A program made the translations under genes and the position numbers. A stretch of 64,000 bases of DNA. Origin: Paenibacillus daejeonensis DSM 15491 (GTDB lineage: Bacteria; Bacillota; Bacilli; Paenibacillales; Paenibacillaceae). This document shows, piece by piece, positions 17,248-25,443 of the stretch. Location of the stretch: the NCBI RefSeq assembly GCF_000378385.1, contig NZ_KB899661.1, positions 162,816-226,815 of the forward strand. The letters run 5' to 3'. How positions within the stretch are numbered: the first letter of the stretch is position 1; each line of letters opens with the position of its first letter. The notes beneath the pieces were generated by a model. It saw nothing but the letters and a program-made list of their open reading frames with translations. It had not been told where the DNA came from and did no database searches.

Positions 17248-17607
17248 CTATTTCACTGGCTCCGGGTCGCTCCCTCCCGCCTCATTCCCTTCTGTCTCCC
17301 CCTCTCCAGGTGTATACCTGTACACCTCGAGGTCGACTCGGCCGCGGGTGATCTCGACGCCCTCCGCCTCCAGCGCCAGCTCCTGGCTCATGCGGCCGTC
17401 AGGATCGGCCAGTGCGATCTCGCCCAGCCGGTTAACGACGCGGTGCCATGGCAGGCGATGGGCTTCGCTCATGCTATGCAGAATTCGCACGACCTGTCTG
17501 GCGCCTCTTGGCTGACCTGCACACGCGGCAACTTGACCATAGGTCATCACTTTGCCGGCAGGGATGGATTGAATAATATGGATGACTTGTGCGGTGAATG
17601 GCTGCAT
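17248..17607 (-). CDS. Alkyltransferase-like protein (MGMT fold without the acceptor cysteine)
   Basis: A 119-residue protein with only the DNA-binding domain of O6-alkylguanine-DNA methyltransferase. The catalytic PCHRV is replaced by PWHRV at residues 53-57 (Trp54), the signature of alkyltransferase-like proteins. These flag O6-alkylguanine lesions for nucleotide excision repair instead of repairing them directly. The GKVMTYGQVA and GARQVVRIL segments of the fold are intact. The last 20 residues are acidic and look disordered. It is convergent with the AraC gene. Confidence 0.9.
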   Translation of the reverse strand: MQPFTAQVIHIIQSIPAGKVMTYGQVAACAGQPRGARQVVRILHSMSEAHRLPWHRVVNRLGEIALADPDGRMSQELALEAEGVEITRGRVDLEVYRYTPGEGETEGNEAGGSDPEPVK

Positions 17608-17627
17608 CTGGTCTCTCTCCGTTCGTT

Positions 17628-17653
17628 AACGTCTCCAACTGGAGGCGTTTTTT
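17628..17653 (+). terminator. Plus-strand intrinsic terminator upstream of the alkyltransferase-like gene
   Basis: AACGTCTCC-aact-GGAGGCGTT followed by a T-run on the plus strand. No plus-strand gene ends close by. It would stop AraC transcription that has read antisense through the alkyltransferase-like gene. Confidence 0.6.
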
Positions 17654-17772
17654 GCTTTACTATAGCATGCCTTATCCGCATTAACGGGTGCATTCGGCAC
17701 AAAAATGAGGAGATTTTCATCTTTCGACAGCATTCTTTATGAAAAAGAATGTTAACCTTTCGTAAATTTCTC

Positions 17773-17778
17773 TATAAT
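17773..17778 (+). promoter_or_regulatory. -10 element of the Na/Pi symporter gene
   Basis: TATAAT 49 bp before the GTG start, with TGTTAA 17 bp upstream as a weak -35. An AT-rich stretch precedes it. I could not make out a convincing Pho box. Confidence 0.45.
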
Positions 17779-17826
17779 AGGGTGGTATGCACTACAACAA
17801 TCTTTTTCGTTACAGGGGGAGAGTAA

Positions 17827-19440
17827 GTGGATTGGCAGGATGTGGCTTTTAAATTTATCGGCGGTTTGGGCATCTTCTTGTTCGGCATCAAATACATGTC
17901 GGACGGACTCCAGAAATCCGCAGGAGACAAAATGCGAGGGTTATTGGAGAAGTATACGTCCAACCCTTTCTTGGGTGTGCTATTCGGCATTGTAGTAACG
18001 ATCCTTATTCAATCATCAACAGGCACGACGGTTATGGCCATCGGCTTGATTAATGCCGGACTCATGACACTCAGACAAGCCATCGGCGTCATCATGGGCG
18101 CCAATATCGGAACGACGATGACTGCGTTCATTGTCGGCATCAAGATCGAATCCTATGCCCTGCCAATTATCGGCTTAGGTGCGATACTGCTCTTCTTTAT
18201 TGGACGTCAAAAGGTAAAATATGCTGGCCAAGTCGTCTTCGGCTTCGGTATGCTCTTCTTGGGCTTGTCCACGATGGGCAGTGGGCTCAAACCACTCAGT
18301 AAACTGCCCGAATTCTCAGACTTCATCGTTGACATGTCTCAATATCCGATTCTCGGGCTCATTGCCGGGACAATATTTACGGTCATCATTCAGAGCTCTA
18401 CTGCAGCAATTGGTATTCTGCAAACCCTGGCGGATGAAGGCATGATCAGCTTCCGACACTCGCTGCCCGTCCTGTTCGGGGATAATCTGGGAACAACGAT
18501 TACAGCAGTTCTAGCTTCGATTGGTGCCAGTGTTGCTGCAAGACGAGCCGCTCTCGTGCACGTCGTATTCAATGTGTTAGGCGTAATTATTTTTATGTTT
18601 GCCTTACCACTTGTCTATAATTTTATTATGTGGATCGGTGCGGATGTGAATGTACGCCTCCAAATCGCTTATGCTCATGGCTTTTTCAATATTGCCAATA
18701 CCATTATATTCTTCCCGCTGATTCCGTTCCTGGCTTGGATTGTAACTAAGCTGGTATCAGGCAAGTCCGAGGACCTGGAGTTTGCACCCAAGTTTCTGGA
18801 TAACCGCCTGCTGGCTACGCCATCTATGGCAATGGGACAAGCGCAGCATGAGATTCTCCGGATGGGCAAATTCGCCCGGGAAGCATTGGAGGATGCAGCC
18901 AACTACTTCTTCCGCAAGGATGTGAAGCTGGCGAACAAGGCACTGCAAAAAGAACAACTGGTGAATGAGCTGGAACGAAAAATTACCGATTACATGGTGC
19001 AGATTCATCAAAACGGATTGCCGGAATCAGAGTCTGAGCGCGCAACCGGCTTGATGCACACCGTTAATGATATTGAACGAATCAGTGACCACGCCGAGAA
19101 TATCGTCGAGCTCACGCAATTTTGCACTGAGAACAAAGTGGACATTTCCGAGGATGCTGAGCAAGAGCTCAAGCAGATGCTGGAGCTGGCGGACCAGACG
19201 GTAGGCAAAGCCATCTACGCTTTGGAGCACCATGACCGTGAAGTCGCCAAGGAAGTAATGGACTGTGAGGCTGAACTGGACCGCATGGAAAAAGATTATC
19301 GGGCCGCGCATATCAACCGCCTGAACCAGAATCTTTGCTCCGGCAACTCCGGTGCGATCTTCCTTGATATCATCAGCAATCTGGAGCGTGTGGGTGACCA
19401 CAGTAAGAACATTGCCGAGTATGTCCTGAAAATGGACTAA
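17827..19440 (+). CDS. Na/Pi cotransporter family protein with C-terminal PhoU-like domain
   Basis: A 537-residue membrane symporter for sodium-driven phosphate movement. It has the internal duplication of the family, with one QSSTGTTVMAIG and one QSSTAAIGILQ motif in inverted-repeat membrane halves. From about residue 340 a soluble helical PhoU-like domain follows (E-x-x-R-ITDYMVQIHQ, HTVNDIERISDHAENI, ISNLERVGDHSKNIAE). The GTG start has AGGGGGA upstream. It is a monocistronic gene. Confidence 0.92.
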   Translation: MDWQDVAFKFIGGLGIFLFGIKYMSDGLQKSAGDKMRGLLEKYTSNPFLGVLFGIVVTILIQSSTGTTVMAIGLINAGLMTLRQAIGVIMGANIGTTMTAFIVGIKIESYALPIIGLGAILLFFIGRQKVKYAGQVVFGFGMLFLGLSTMGSGLKPLSKLPEFSDFIVDMSQYPILGLIAGTIFTVIIQSSTAAIGILQTLADEGMISFRHSLPVLFGDNLGTTITAVLASIGASVAARRAALVHVVFNVLGVIIFMFALPLVYNFIMWIGADVNVRLQIAYAHGFFNIANTIIFFPLIPFLAWIVTKLVSGKSEDLEFAPKFLDNRLLATPSMAMGQAQHEILRMGKFAREALEDAANYFFRKDVKLANKALQKEQLVNELERKITDYMVQIHQNGLPESESERATGLMHTVNDIERISDHAENIVELTQFCTENKVDISEDAEQELKQMLELADQTVGKAIYALEHHDREVAKEVMDCEAELDRMEKDYRAAHINRLNQNLCSGNSGAIFLDIISNLERVGDHSKNIAEYVLKMD

Positions 19441-19541
19441 ACCGAGCTTACGCAGAATTGTTCATATTGCGTTTGGCGCCCATGTGTATATTTTCAGCAA
19501 ACCGGGTAATGATGGATACATCCTTTTAAGGAGGGTCCATT

Positions 19542-20105
19542 ATGAAAAAACCTATTCAGCAATTACAGGAAAATATAAATGACATCAAGCAAGCAACGGA
19601 TGCGATGAAAACGGATATTCAAAGTACCATTGAGCAAGCCAAACAATCAGCAGAATATGTGAAGGGGACGCTGGGGGAGCTGAAGGAAACCCGCGAAGAT
19701 CTGAGCGCTTCGATGGATGAGGCAAAAACGAATTTCCAGGAGCTGAAGCAGGCCACCCAGGGAGACCTGAAAGAGCTGCGTCAAACCTTCAAAACCGACG
19801 ACCCCATAGAATCCGATGCCAAAGCTGAGCGGTTCGAGATGGTCAAGGAAGGCAATGGATATGTCATCTACGGACGGGACGGTCTGGTCGGCGAAATCAC
19901 CTATACCCCGCTAGATGATCATACTTGGGCAGCTGACCATACCTATGTGATCCCCCAATATCGCGGCCGGGATATTGCCCAGCGATTGCTACAGCGTGTT
20001 GTAACTGCTGCTCGCATGGAGAATAAGCTGATTGTGCCGACTTGCTCGTATGTGCTGACCCAGTTCAAACGCCATGCCGAGTACGCCGACGTCTGGAAAC
20101 GGTAG
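19542..20105 (+). CDS. Coiled-coil protein fused to a small GNAT-type acetyltransferase domain
   Basis: A 187-residue protein. Residues 1-85 are almost all helical and charged, with heptad-like spacing (apolipoprotein or phasin-like), and no signal peptide. Residues 95-187 match the small YjdJ-type GNAT family (PF14542): GEITYTPLDD, the acetyl-CoA loop QYRGRDIAQRLLQRV, and the terminal PTCSYVLTQFKRH-EYADVWKR. That family normally stands alone at about 90-95 residues, so the N-terminal fusion is unusual. RBS AAGGAGG. Followed by a strong terminator. Confidence 0.85.
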   Translation: MKKPIQQLQENINDIKQATDAMKTDIQSTIEQAKQSAEYVKGTLGELKETREDLSASMDEAKTNFQELKQATQGDLKELRQTFKTDDPIESDAKAERFEMVKEGNGYVIYGRDGLVGEITYTPLDDHTWAADHTYVIPQYRGRDIAQRLLQRVVTAARMENKLIVPTCSYVLTQFKRHAEYADVWKR

Positions 20106-20144
20106 TCTTGATGAAGGACTGTGTTTTCTTGCCGTCACTTCCCT

Positions 20145-20187
20145 GAAGTGCATCTTCATACTGGAAGATGCACTTCTTTATTTTTTG
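20145..20187 (+). terminator. Intrinsic terminator
   Basis: GAAGTGCATCTTC pairs perfectly with GAAGATGCACTTC (20164-20176), followed by TTTATTTTTTG. It ends the transcript of the acetyltransferase gene. Confidence 0.9.
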
Positions 20188-20190
20188 TTC

Positions 20191-20206
20191 TTGACCATGC
20201 GGTCAA
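20191..20206. promoter_or_regulatory. TetR operator 1
   Basis: TTGACCATGCGGTCAA is a perfect palindrome with half-sites TTGAC-N6-GTCAA, 20 bp before the tetR start. The same half-sites recur at 20823-20838 before the Old Yellow Enzyme gene. TTGACC could also be the -35 hexamer. Confidence 0.75.
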
Positions 20207-20226
20207 GAAAGTGATAAGGTAGCTGC

Positions 20227-20805
20227 ATGGGCAGAACAAGAGAATTCGATGTGGAGCGTACGCTCCATCAATGTATGGAAGTATTCTGGGAGAAGGGCTT
20301 TCAAACAACCTGTCTTGACGACCTGACAGAGACAACTGGAGTCAAGAAACAGAGTCTGTATGGCGCCTTTGAGAACAAGCGTGCCTTGTTCCTGAAGGCT
20401 CTCTCGCTTTATCGTGAGCAGAGTATCTCCCAACTGGAAGAGCTGGCCTCTGACGAAGCGCCGCCAATGGAGCAACTGCAGGCGGTAGGCAATCTCGTTT
20501 TGGGCTATACTAATGAGAACTGCAAAGGCTGTCTTATTATTAATACCGCGCTTGAGTTCGGCAGCAGCGATGAGGAGGTTCTGCGTGAAGTCGAAACGAT
20601 GTATGCCGAGACGGAACGAATCCTCTCCACCATCATCGTGCGTGGCCAAGATCAGCAGCAGATCACACGTCGTCATACGGCCCCTGAACTTGCCGCTCAT
20701 CTGACCAATGTCATTCGAGGCTCGCAGGTTCTGGCCAAATCAGGCGTTTCCGCCGACCAGTCCGGCGCCGTTTTGAAGACTGCGTTTTCTTTACTGGCGC
20801 CTTAA
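20227..20805 (+). CDS. TetR/AcrR family repressor
   Basis: A 192-residue repressor. The N-terminal helix-turn-helix reads TCLDDLTETTGVKKQSLYGAF; the C-terminal helical domain contains CKGCLIINTALEFG, seen in the YxaF/LmrA-like subgroup. It is the first of a two-gene unit with the flavin oxidoreductase. Matching palindromic operators lie before both genes, so it probably represses itself and the enzyme until an electrophile or similar ligand binds. Confidence 0.9.
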   Translation: MGRTREFDVERTLHQCMEVFWEKGFQTTCLDDLTETTGVKKQSLYGAFENKRALFLKALSLYREQSISQLEELASDEAPPMEQLQAVGNLVLGYTNENCKGCLIINTALEFGSSDEEVLREVETMYAETERILSTIIVRGQDQQQITRRHTAPELAAHLTNVIRGSQVLAKSGVSADQSGAVLKTAFSLLAP

Positions 20806-20822
20806 TTTTTTTTGCCCTTTTC

Positions 20823-20838
20823 TTGACCAGTTAGTCAA
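20823..20838. promoter_or_regulatory. TetR operator 2
   Basis: TTGACCAGTTAGTCAA, with TTGAC-N6-GTCAA half-sites identical to operator 1, lies 26 bp before the Old Yellow Enzyme start. Confidence 0.7.
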
Positions 20839-20864
20839 AAATCAACCATTTCAGGAGGCTATTT

Positions 20865-21905
20865 ATGTCTACATCTTCATCCGTTCAACCGTTATTTGCT
20901 CCATTTACCGCAGGTCCGCTGCACTTGAAGAATCGCATTGTGATGGCCCCGATGACACGCGGCTTCTCGCCAGAGGGCGTACCCGGCCCCGATGTAGCTG
21001 CTTATTACCGCCGCCGTGCGGAGAATAGTGTAGGTCTCATCGTCACTGAAGGTACGGTCATCGATCACCCCGAAGCGTCGAATCAACCAAGTGTACCGCA
21101 CTTTCACGGAGAAGCGGCACTCGCAGGCTGGGCTCGTGTTGTAGAGGACGTCCATGCAGCAGGCGGCAAAATTGTTCCGCAAATCTGGCACATGGGGACC
21201 CATGGCGATGTCAATCACTTCACCCAAGAGGACATCAATGGGCTGATCCAACGCTTCGCCGAGGCGGCGGCTGCTGCCCAACGGATCGGATTCGATGGGA
21301 TTGAATTGCACGGCGCGCACGGGTACCTGATTGACCAGTTCCTGTGGGAGCAAACAAATGCCCGGACGGATGCTTATGGTGGCAGTATGCTGGCCCGTAC
21401 CCGGTTCGCTGCTGAGGTTGTTGCGGCTTGCCGCGAGGCTGTAGGTCCAGATTTCCCCATTATCCTGCGGCTCTCGCAGTGGAAATCCAGCGACTACACG
21501 GCCAAACTGGCACCAACCCCCGAGCTGCTGGGCGAGTTCCTCGCTCCCCTCACTGAGGCTGGCGTGGACTTGTTCCATTGCTCGACCCGCCGTTTCTGGG
21601 AGCCGGAGTTTGAAGGCTCTTCCCTCAACTTCGCTGGTTGGGTGAAAAAGCTGACCGGCAAGCCAACGATTACTGTAGGCTCGGTTGGCCTGGATAGCGA
21701 GTTCACACGTCTGTTCGCCGAAGGGCAAGGCGCTGAACGTGAGGGAATCGATCGTCTCCTGGAACGTCTGGAGCAGGGAGAGTTTGACCTTGTTGCTGTA
21801 GGTCGCGCTTTGCTGCAGGACCCAGCTTGGGCTGCCAAGGTACGAGAAGGCCGCACAGATGAGCTGCAGCCGTTTGGAGCGGAGGCATTGCAGACGCTGC
21901 ATTGA
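20865..21905 (+). CDS. NADH:flavin oxidoreductase, Old Yellow Enzyme family
   Basis: A 346-residue FMN enzyme that reduces activated alkenes, quinones or nitro compounds with NAD(P)H. Family motifs are LKNRIVMAPMTRGF near 20, the FMN and substrate loop GFDGIELHGAHGYLIDQFL in the middle, then NARTDAYGGS. AGGAGG lies just upstream of the ATG. Its operator ties it to the adjacent TetR gene, a common arrangement for electrophile detoxification. Confidence 0.92.
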   Translation: MSTSSSVQPLFAPFTAGPLHLKNRIVMAPMTRGFSPEGVPGPDVAAYYRRRAENSVGLIVTEGTVIDHPEASNQPSVPHFHGEAALAGWARVVEDVHAAGGKIVPQIWHMGTHGDVNHFTQEDINGLIQRFAEAAAAAQRIGFDGIELHGAHGYLIDQFLWEQTNARTDAYGGSMLARTRFAAEVVAACREAVGPDFPIILRLSQWKSSDYTAKLAPTPELLGEFLAPLTEAGVDLFHCSTRRFWEPEFEGSSLNFAGWVKKLTGKPTITVGSVGLDSEFTRLFAEGQGAEREGIDRLLERLEQGEFDLVAVGRALLQDPAWAAKVREGRTDELQPFGAEALQTLH

Positions 21906-22064
21906 ACAGCTCACGATCTGCTCTGGGAAGGCTATTACCCGCTGCTCTCTCTTCGCAGCGCGGCCAAGCGCATCCGTCGCAAGCGGCGCCTGGGCTGAGG
22001 CAGCAGATCGGCTTTGGGGCGGGATTGCGCCGAGCAGCGAAATATAGGACTGTTGTTATTGGAA
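21906..22064. other. Intergenic DNA with nothing recognised
   Basis: Between the oxidoreductase stop and repeat R2 copy 2 I see no gene or clear signal. Confidence 0.4.
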
Positions 22065-22275
22065 CCTACGGTCACGGATCGATCTTCCAATCGCTGTTGT
22101 CCCCAGATTTCTTGATTTTCTAACCGCTCTAGCGGCCCACAATCCGGGGACAGCCTATGCTTTCGAAGCTAGCTTTCCTACGAAAAGCTTTCAGGCGAAC
22201 GCTCCGCAGCGTATGCTCCCGAAGTCGCTTTCTTTCAGAAAGCGTGGACCAGATTCGATTCCGTGCCTCTTCGGC
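22065..22275 (+). repeat. Dispersed repeat R2, copy 2
   Basis: Inverted relative to copy 1 (13028-13255) and nearly colinear with it through TGTTGTCCCCAGATTTCTT, AATCCGGGGACAGC, GAAGCTAGCTTT, GGCGAACGCT and a hairpin of CGCTTTCT with AGAAAGCG. It adjoins the 51-bp array 2. Confidence 0.88.
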
Positions 22276-22298
22276 CATTACAACAGCCTGTATTGCTT

Positions 22299-22330
22299 AC
22301 CCCACTCGGCGGCTTCCCGCTGAGTGGGGT
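22299..22330. repeat. Boundary hairpin of array 2
   Basis: ACCCCACTCGGCGG pairs with CCCGCTGAGTGGGGT over a very short loop, directly against the first 51-bp unit. There is no T-run, so it may be an array boundary or the original form of the unit's internal GC hairpin. Confidence 0.7.
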
Positions 22331-22815
22331 AATTTAAGTAACATTGTGCACCTGATTCGGCGGAAGCACGCCGAACAGCGCAATTCAAGTAACATTGTGC
22401 ACCTCATTCAGTGGATTCCCGCCCAGCGGCCCAATTCAAGTAACATTGTTCACCTCATTCGGCGAAAATCCGCCCAGCGGCGCAATTCAAGTAACATTGT
22501 GCACCCCACTCGGCGGAATCCCGCCGAGCGGCGCAATTCAAGTGACATTGTGCACCTATTTCGGCGGAAGCACGCCGAGTGGCGCAATTCAAGTAACATT
22601 GTGCACCTCATTCGGCGGAATCCCACCGAGCGGCGCAATTCAAGTAACATTGTGCACCTCATTCGGCGGAATCCCGCCGAAAAGCGCAATTCAAGTAACA
22701 TTGTGCACCTCATTCGGCGGAATCCCGCCGAAAAGCGCAATTCAAGTAACATTGTGCACCTCATTCAGCGGAATCCCGCCGAGCGGCGCATTTCAAGTAA
22801 CATTGTGCACCTGAT
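22331..22815 (+). repeat. 51-bp tandem repeat array 2 (10 units)
   Basis: Ten units, each starting at the AATTCAAG position (22331, 22382, 22433 and so on to 22790), always 51 bp apart. The core AAGTAACATTGTGCACCT is constant. The remaining half contains a GC hairpin, CGGCGG-aat-CCCGCCG, with compensating variation between units. Units 7 and 8 are almost identical. It lies between two convergent genes. Confidence 0.95.
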
Positions 22816-22838
22816 ATATGCCTCACATGAATGACAAG

Positions 22839-22881
22839 AAGAGCTGGCTCGAAACCATTCGGTTTCGTTGCCAGCTCTTTT
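22839..22881. terminator. Bidirectional terminator between convergent genes
   Basis: GCTGGC and CGAAACC pair with GGTTTCG and GCCAGC in one long stem, with CTCTTTT on the plus side and TCTTCTT on the minus side. Confidence 0.8.
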
Positions 22882-22925
22882 GCTTATGCATTGTGACATT
22901 CACGGCCAACAATGGACTACGGCCC

Positions 22926-24071
22926 CTACGCCGCCGCCTTGCGGGCAAAGCGAGGGAAGGCCGTGACGGCCAGTGCCAGTCCAACGGTGCCACAGCCGAG
23001 CAAGATAAGCAGGTTGGGCCAGATGTCTCCCACGCCTGCTCCGCGGAGCAGCACATCCTGCAGGCCCTGCTGTGCCCAGTACTGTGGTGTGAATTGGCCC
23101 ATGGTCTGGACGAATGCCGGCAGCATCTCGAACGGGAACCAGAGTCCGCCGAGGATGGCACCGCCGAGCGCAATGATTTGCACCAGTCCAAGTCCCATGT
23201 TCTCACTGCCCACCACCATCGACAGCATCAGCCCCAGTCCCGTGACGCAGATCGCCAGAGCCAGTACAATGACCGAGAGCGCCAGTAGATTACCCAACTG
23301 CAGCCCATAGACGACGCGGCCAAATGTCAGCAGGGCCGCCGACTGAATGAAGACGATTAGTATGTGGGGAATCCACATGCCCATCAGGTATTGACGGGGC
23401 TTCATCGTCGTTCCCTGCAGCCGGGAGAGCATCCCGGAGCTGCGGTCCTTCAAGAATCGGGTGATCATCGAGATCATGGCGAAGAAAACAAACATGACGG
23501 TGTAGCCCGGCACGATCTGTGCAATCGGATCGTTCTCCGTCGCCTGCTCGCGGATGTCGTTCACGGTCACCGGTGCGGCCAGTAGACCCTCTACGGCTTC
23601 ACCGGGCACATACTCGGTCATGACTGCCCGCAGCTTTTCCTCCTGGTACCTGCCAGCCACGCCTTCCAGAACCCCCAGCACGGGTCCAACAGCCGCATCC
23701 TGGGTAGCATCCCGATGCAACTGGACTTCGGCCTGTTCGCCGCTCATCATCCGTTCGCCAAACCCTTCCGGAATAACCAGCAGCATCGTCTGGCGGCCTT
23801 CACTAATCTGAGACAGTTGCTCTTGCAGCGGACGCTCGGCATCCGTCTCCAGCTCGAAGCCATCAATCCCTTCCAGAATACCAACCAACTGCTGCGACTG
23901 CCCTGACCCGTCTGCATCATAATAAGGCACCGTATAGCTTGTCGTACCCGATGCATTAAAGATGGATGCGAAGATAACAATGAATACGATAGGTAATACG
24001 AATAGCCAGAAAATAACCGATTTATCCTTGAGTTGAAGCGCAATCTCTTTACTCGCGATTGTCCGTACCAT
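22926..24071 (-). CDS. ABC-2 type transporter permease
   Basis: A permease of about 381 residues with one N-terminal helix (residues about 20-42), a large extracellular domain, then five or six helices in the C-terminal half, the usual ABC-2 exporter layout. I chose ATG at 24071 (MVRTIASKEIALQL) because AGGAGG lies six bases upstream. A longer start at 24104 would overlap the ATPase gene. It is the partner of the ATPase at 24097-25020, in the LytTR-controlled module. Confidence 0.88.
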   Translation of the reverse strand: MVRTIASKEIALQLKDKSVIFWLFVLPIVFIVIFASIFNASGTTSYTVPYYDADGSGQSQQLVGILEGIDGFELETDAERPLQEQLSQISEGRQTMLLVIPEGFGERMMSGEQAEVQLHRDATQDAAVGPVLGVLEGVAGRYQEEKLRAVMTEYVPGEAVEGLLAAPVTVNDIREQATENDPIAQIVPGYTVMFVFFAMISMITRFLKDRSSGMLSRLQGTTMKPRQYLMGMWIPHILIVFIQSAALLTFGRVVYGLQLGNLLALSVIVLALAICVTGLGLMLSMVVGSENMGLGLVQIIALGGAILGGLWFPFEMLPAFVQTMGQFTPQYWAQQGLQDVLLRGAGVGDIWPNLLILLGCGTVGLALAVTAFPRFARKAAA

Positions 24072-24096
24072 GCGATCCCTCCTCTCCTGATTCGTT

Positions 24097-25020
24097 TTAT
24101 CCATCCCGCAGCTGCGTACCCGTCAGCTTCAGGAACACGCTCTCCAGCGATGGATGCATCAGCTCCAGCGCCCGGACGCGCGAACCTTTACCAACCAAAA
24201 GGGTGGTAAGCTGCTGCATCACCGAAAGCGGCTCCGCGCTCTGCAGGACCCAGCCTCTGCCCTTGGCCGTTACTTCACTGACACTTGCCAGCTCGGGCGC
24301 TTGCTCCAGCCCTTCCGCTTCGACATAGACCGCTTGCGTCGCATGCTGATCCAATAGGCCATGCAGACTGTCCTGGGCAATCACCTGACCATGATCGATA
24401 ATGGCGACATCGTCGCAGAGCGCCTCCACCTCCTCCATGTAGTGCGTCGAATAGATAATCGTTGTCCCGCGGCCGCGCAATTCTTTGATCATTTCAAAAA
24501 TCAGATTGCGTGACTGCGGGTCGATTCCGACCGTCGGCTCATCGAGGATCACCAGCTTGGGCTGATGGAGCAGCGCCCCCAGCAGGTTGACCCGCCGCTT
24601 CATGCCGCCGGAGTAACTGCCGACTGTATCCTTCGCACGGTCAGAGAGTCCGACTTGCGCCAGTCCCTCGCTAAGCCGCTGCTGCAGCTCCGCTCCACGT
24701 ACGCCCTGTGTCTGGCCGAGAAACTTCAGATTCTGGTTGGCGCTCAGCTCGTCATGCAGCGTGATCTCCTGCGGGACGTAGCCTATTTGGCTGCGAATGG
24801 CATCCATAGGTTTGCGGTTCTCCTGGCCAAAGACGCGGATCGTGCCCCGGTCCGGCTGCAGAATGCCAGTAATCATTTTCATCATCGTCGACTTACCGGC
24901 GCCATTGGGGCCCAGCAGCCCAAAGCAGGTGCCTTCTCTGACCTTCAGACTGGCCTCTTTCAGCGCCTGTGTCTGGCCATAGGTTTTGACAACCCGCTCC
25001 ACTTCAAGCACGTAGCTCAT
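24097..25020 (-). CDS. ABC transporter ATP-binding protein (ABC-2 exporter)
   Basis: A 307-residue ATPase with Walker A GPNGAGKS near residue 38, Q-loop VGYVPQE-like YVPQEITLHDEL, signature YSGGMKRR, Walker B LVILDEP and H-loop YSTHYMEE. The C-terminal extension of about 80 residues is typical of drug or lipid exporters. It sits between the DUF3021 gene (12 bp) and its permease. Confidence 0.93.
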   Translation of the reverse strand: MSYVLEVERVVKTYGQTQALKEASLKVREGTCFGLLGPNGAGKSTMMKMITGILQPDRGTIRVFGQENRKPMDAIRSQIGYVPQEITLHDELSANQNLKFLGQTQGVRGAELQQRLSEGLAQVGLSDRAKDTVGSYSGGMKRRVNLLGALLHQPKLVILDEPTVGIDPQSRNLIFEMIKELRGRGTTIIYSTHYMEEVEALCDDVAIIDHGQVIAQDSLHGLLDQHATQAVYVEAEGLEQAPELASVSEVTAKGRGWVLQSAEPLSVMQQLTTLLVGKGSRVRALELMHPSLESVFLKLTGTQLRDG

Positions 25021-25032
25021 GACATGCCCTCC

Positions 25033-25443
25033 CTATTTTTTATTCAAGGATTGATTAAGCTCCCGCTCCTGCATCTTGAAGTACCAGTTGAATCCAAACC
25101 AGAAAAGCGTGTAATTCACACTATAGATAACGAATCCAAGCAATAGGGACAGCGGAGTTAACGGCACCCAGCCCACCCAGAGATTAACCAACGCGAAGAC
25201 CGTTAACGTCAGCAGATAATGAACCGCCAGCTGTCTGAGCAGACTCCAGCGCTCGTAATCGAAGATATAGGAGCTCACCCCGTAGGTTACACCGAGAATC
25301 ATACTGCCCGCCATATGCTGCCAGATGTCCCGAACAGCGGCCTCCGTGTCTCCAATGACCAGTGCAGTTAGCGCAATGAAGGTGAAAATGGCCGAGCATC
25401 CCAATCCCCCCAGCACGCGGTATAGGACATTAGTGATCACCAT
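25033..25443 (-). CDS. DUF3021 family membrane protein
   Basis: A small protein of about 136 residues with four membrane helices and a charged C-terminal tail (QERELNQSLNKK). It fits DUF3021, a family found next to LytTR regulators. The AGGAGG of its ribosome binding site is inside the end of the LytTR gene, which overlaps it by 14 bp, so translation is probably coupled. By analogy with streptococcal LytTR systems such as HdrRM, it may restrain the neighbouring regulator at the membrane; this is inference. Confidence 0.8.
   Translation of the reverse strand: MVITNVLYRVLGGLGCSAIFTFIALTALVIGDTEAAVRDIWQHMAGSMILGVTYGVSSYIFDYERWSLLRQLAVHYLLTLTVFALVNLWVGWVPLTPLSLLLGFVIYSVNYTLFWFGFNWYFKMQERELNQSLNKK

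Noticed and set aside
17740-17772. Pho box upstream of the Na/Pi symporter gene
   Set aside because: TTAAC-like half-sites are present, but the required direct repeats at 11-bp spacing are not convincing.
22331-22815. CRISPR array
   Set aside because: Unit length is constant, but the non-core halves are nearly identical between units, there are no cas genes, and the core is not a typical direct repeat. The same holds for arrays 1, 3 and 4.
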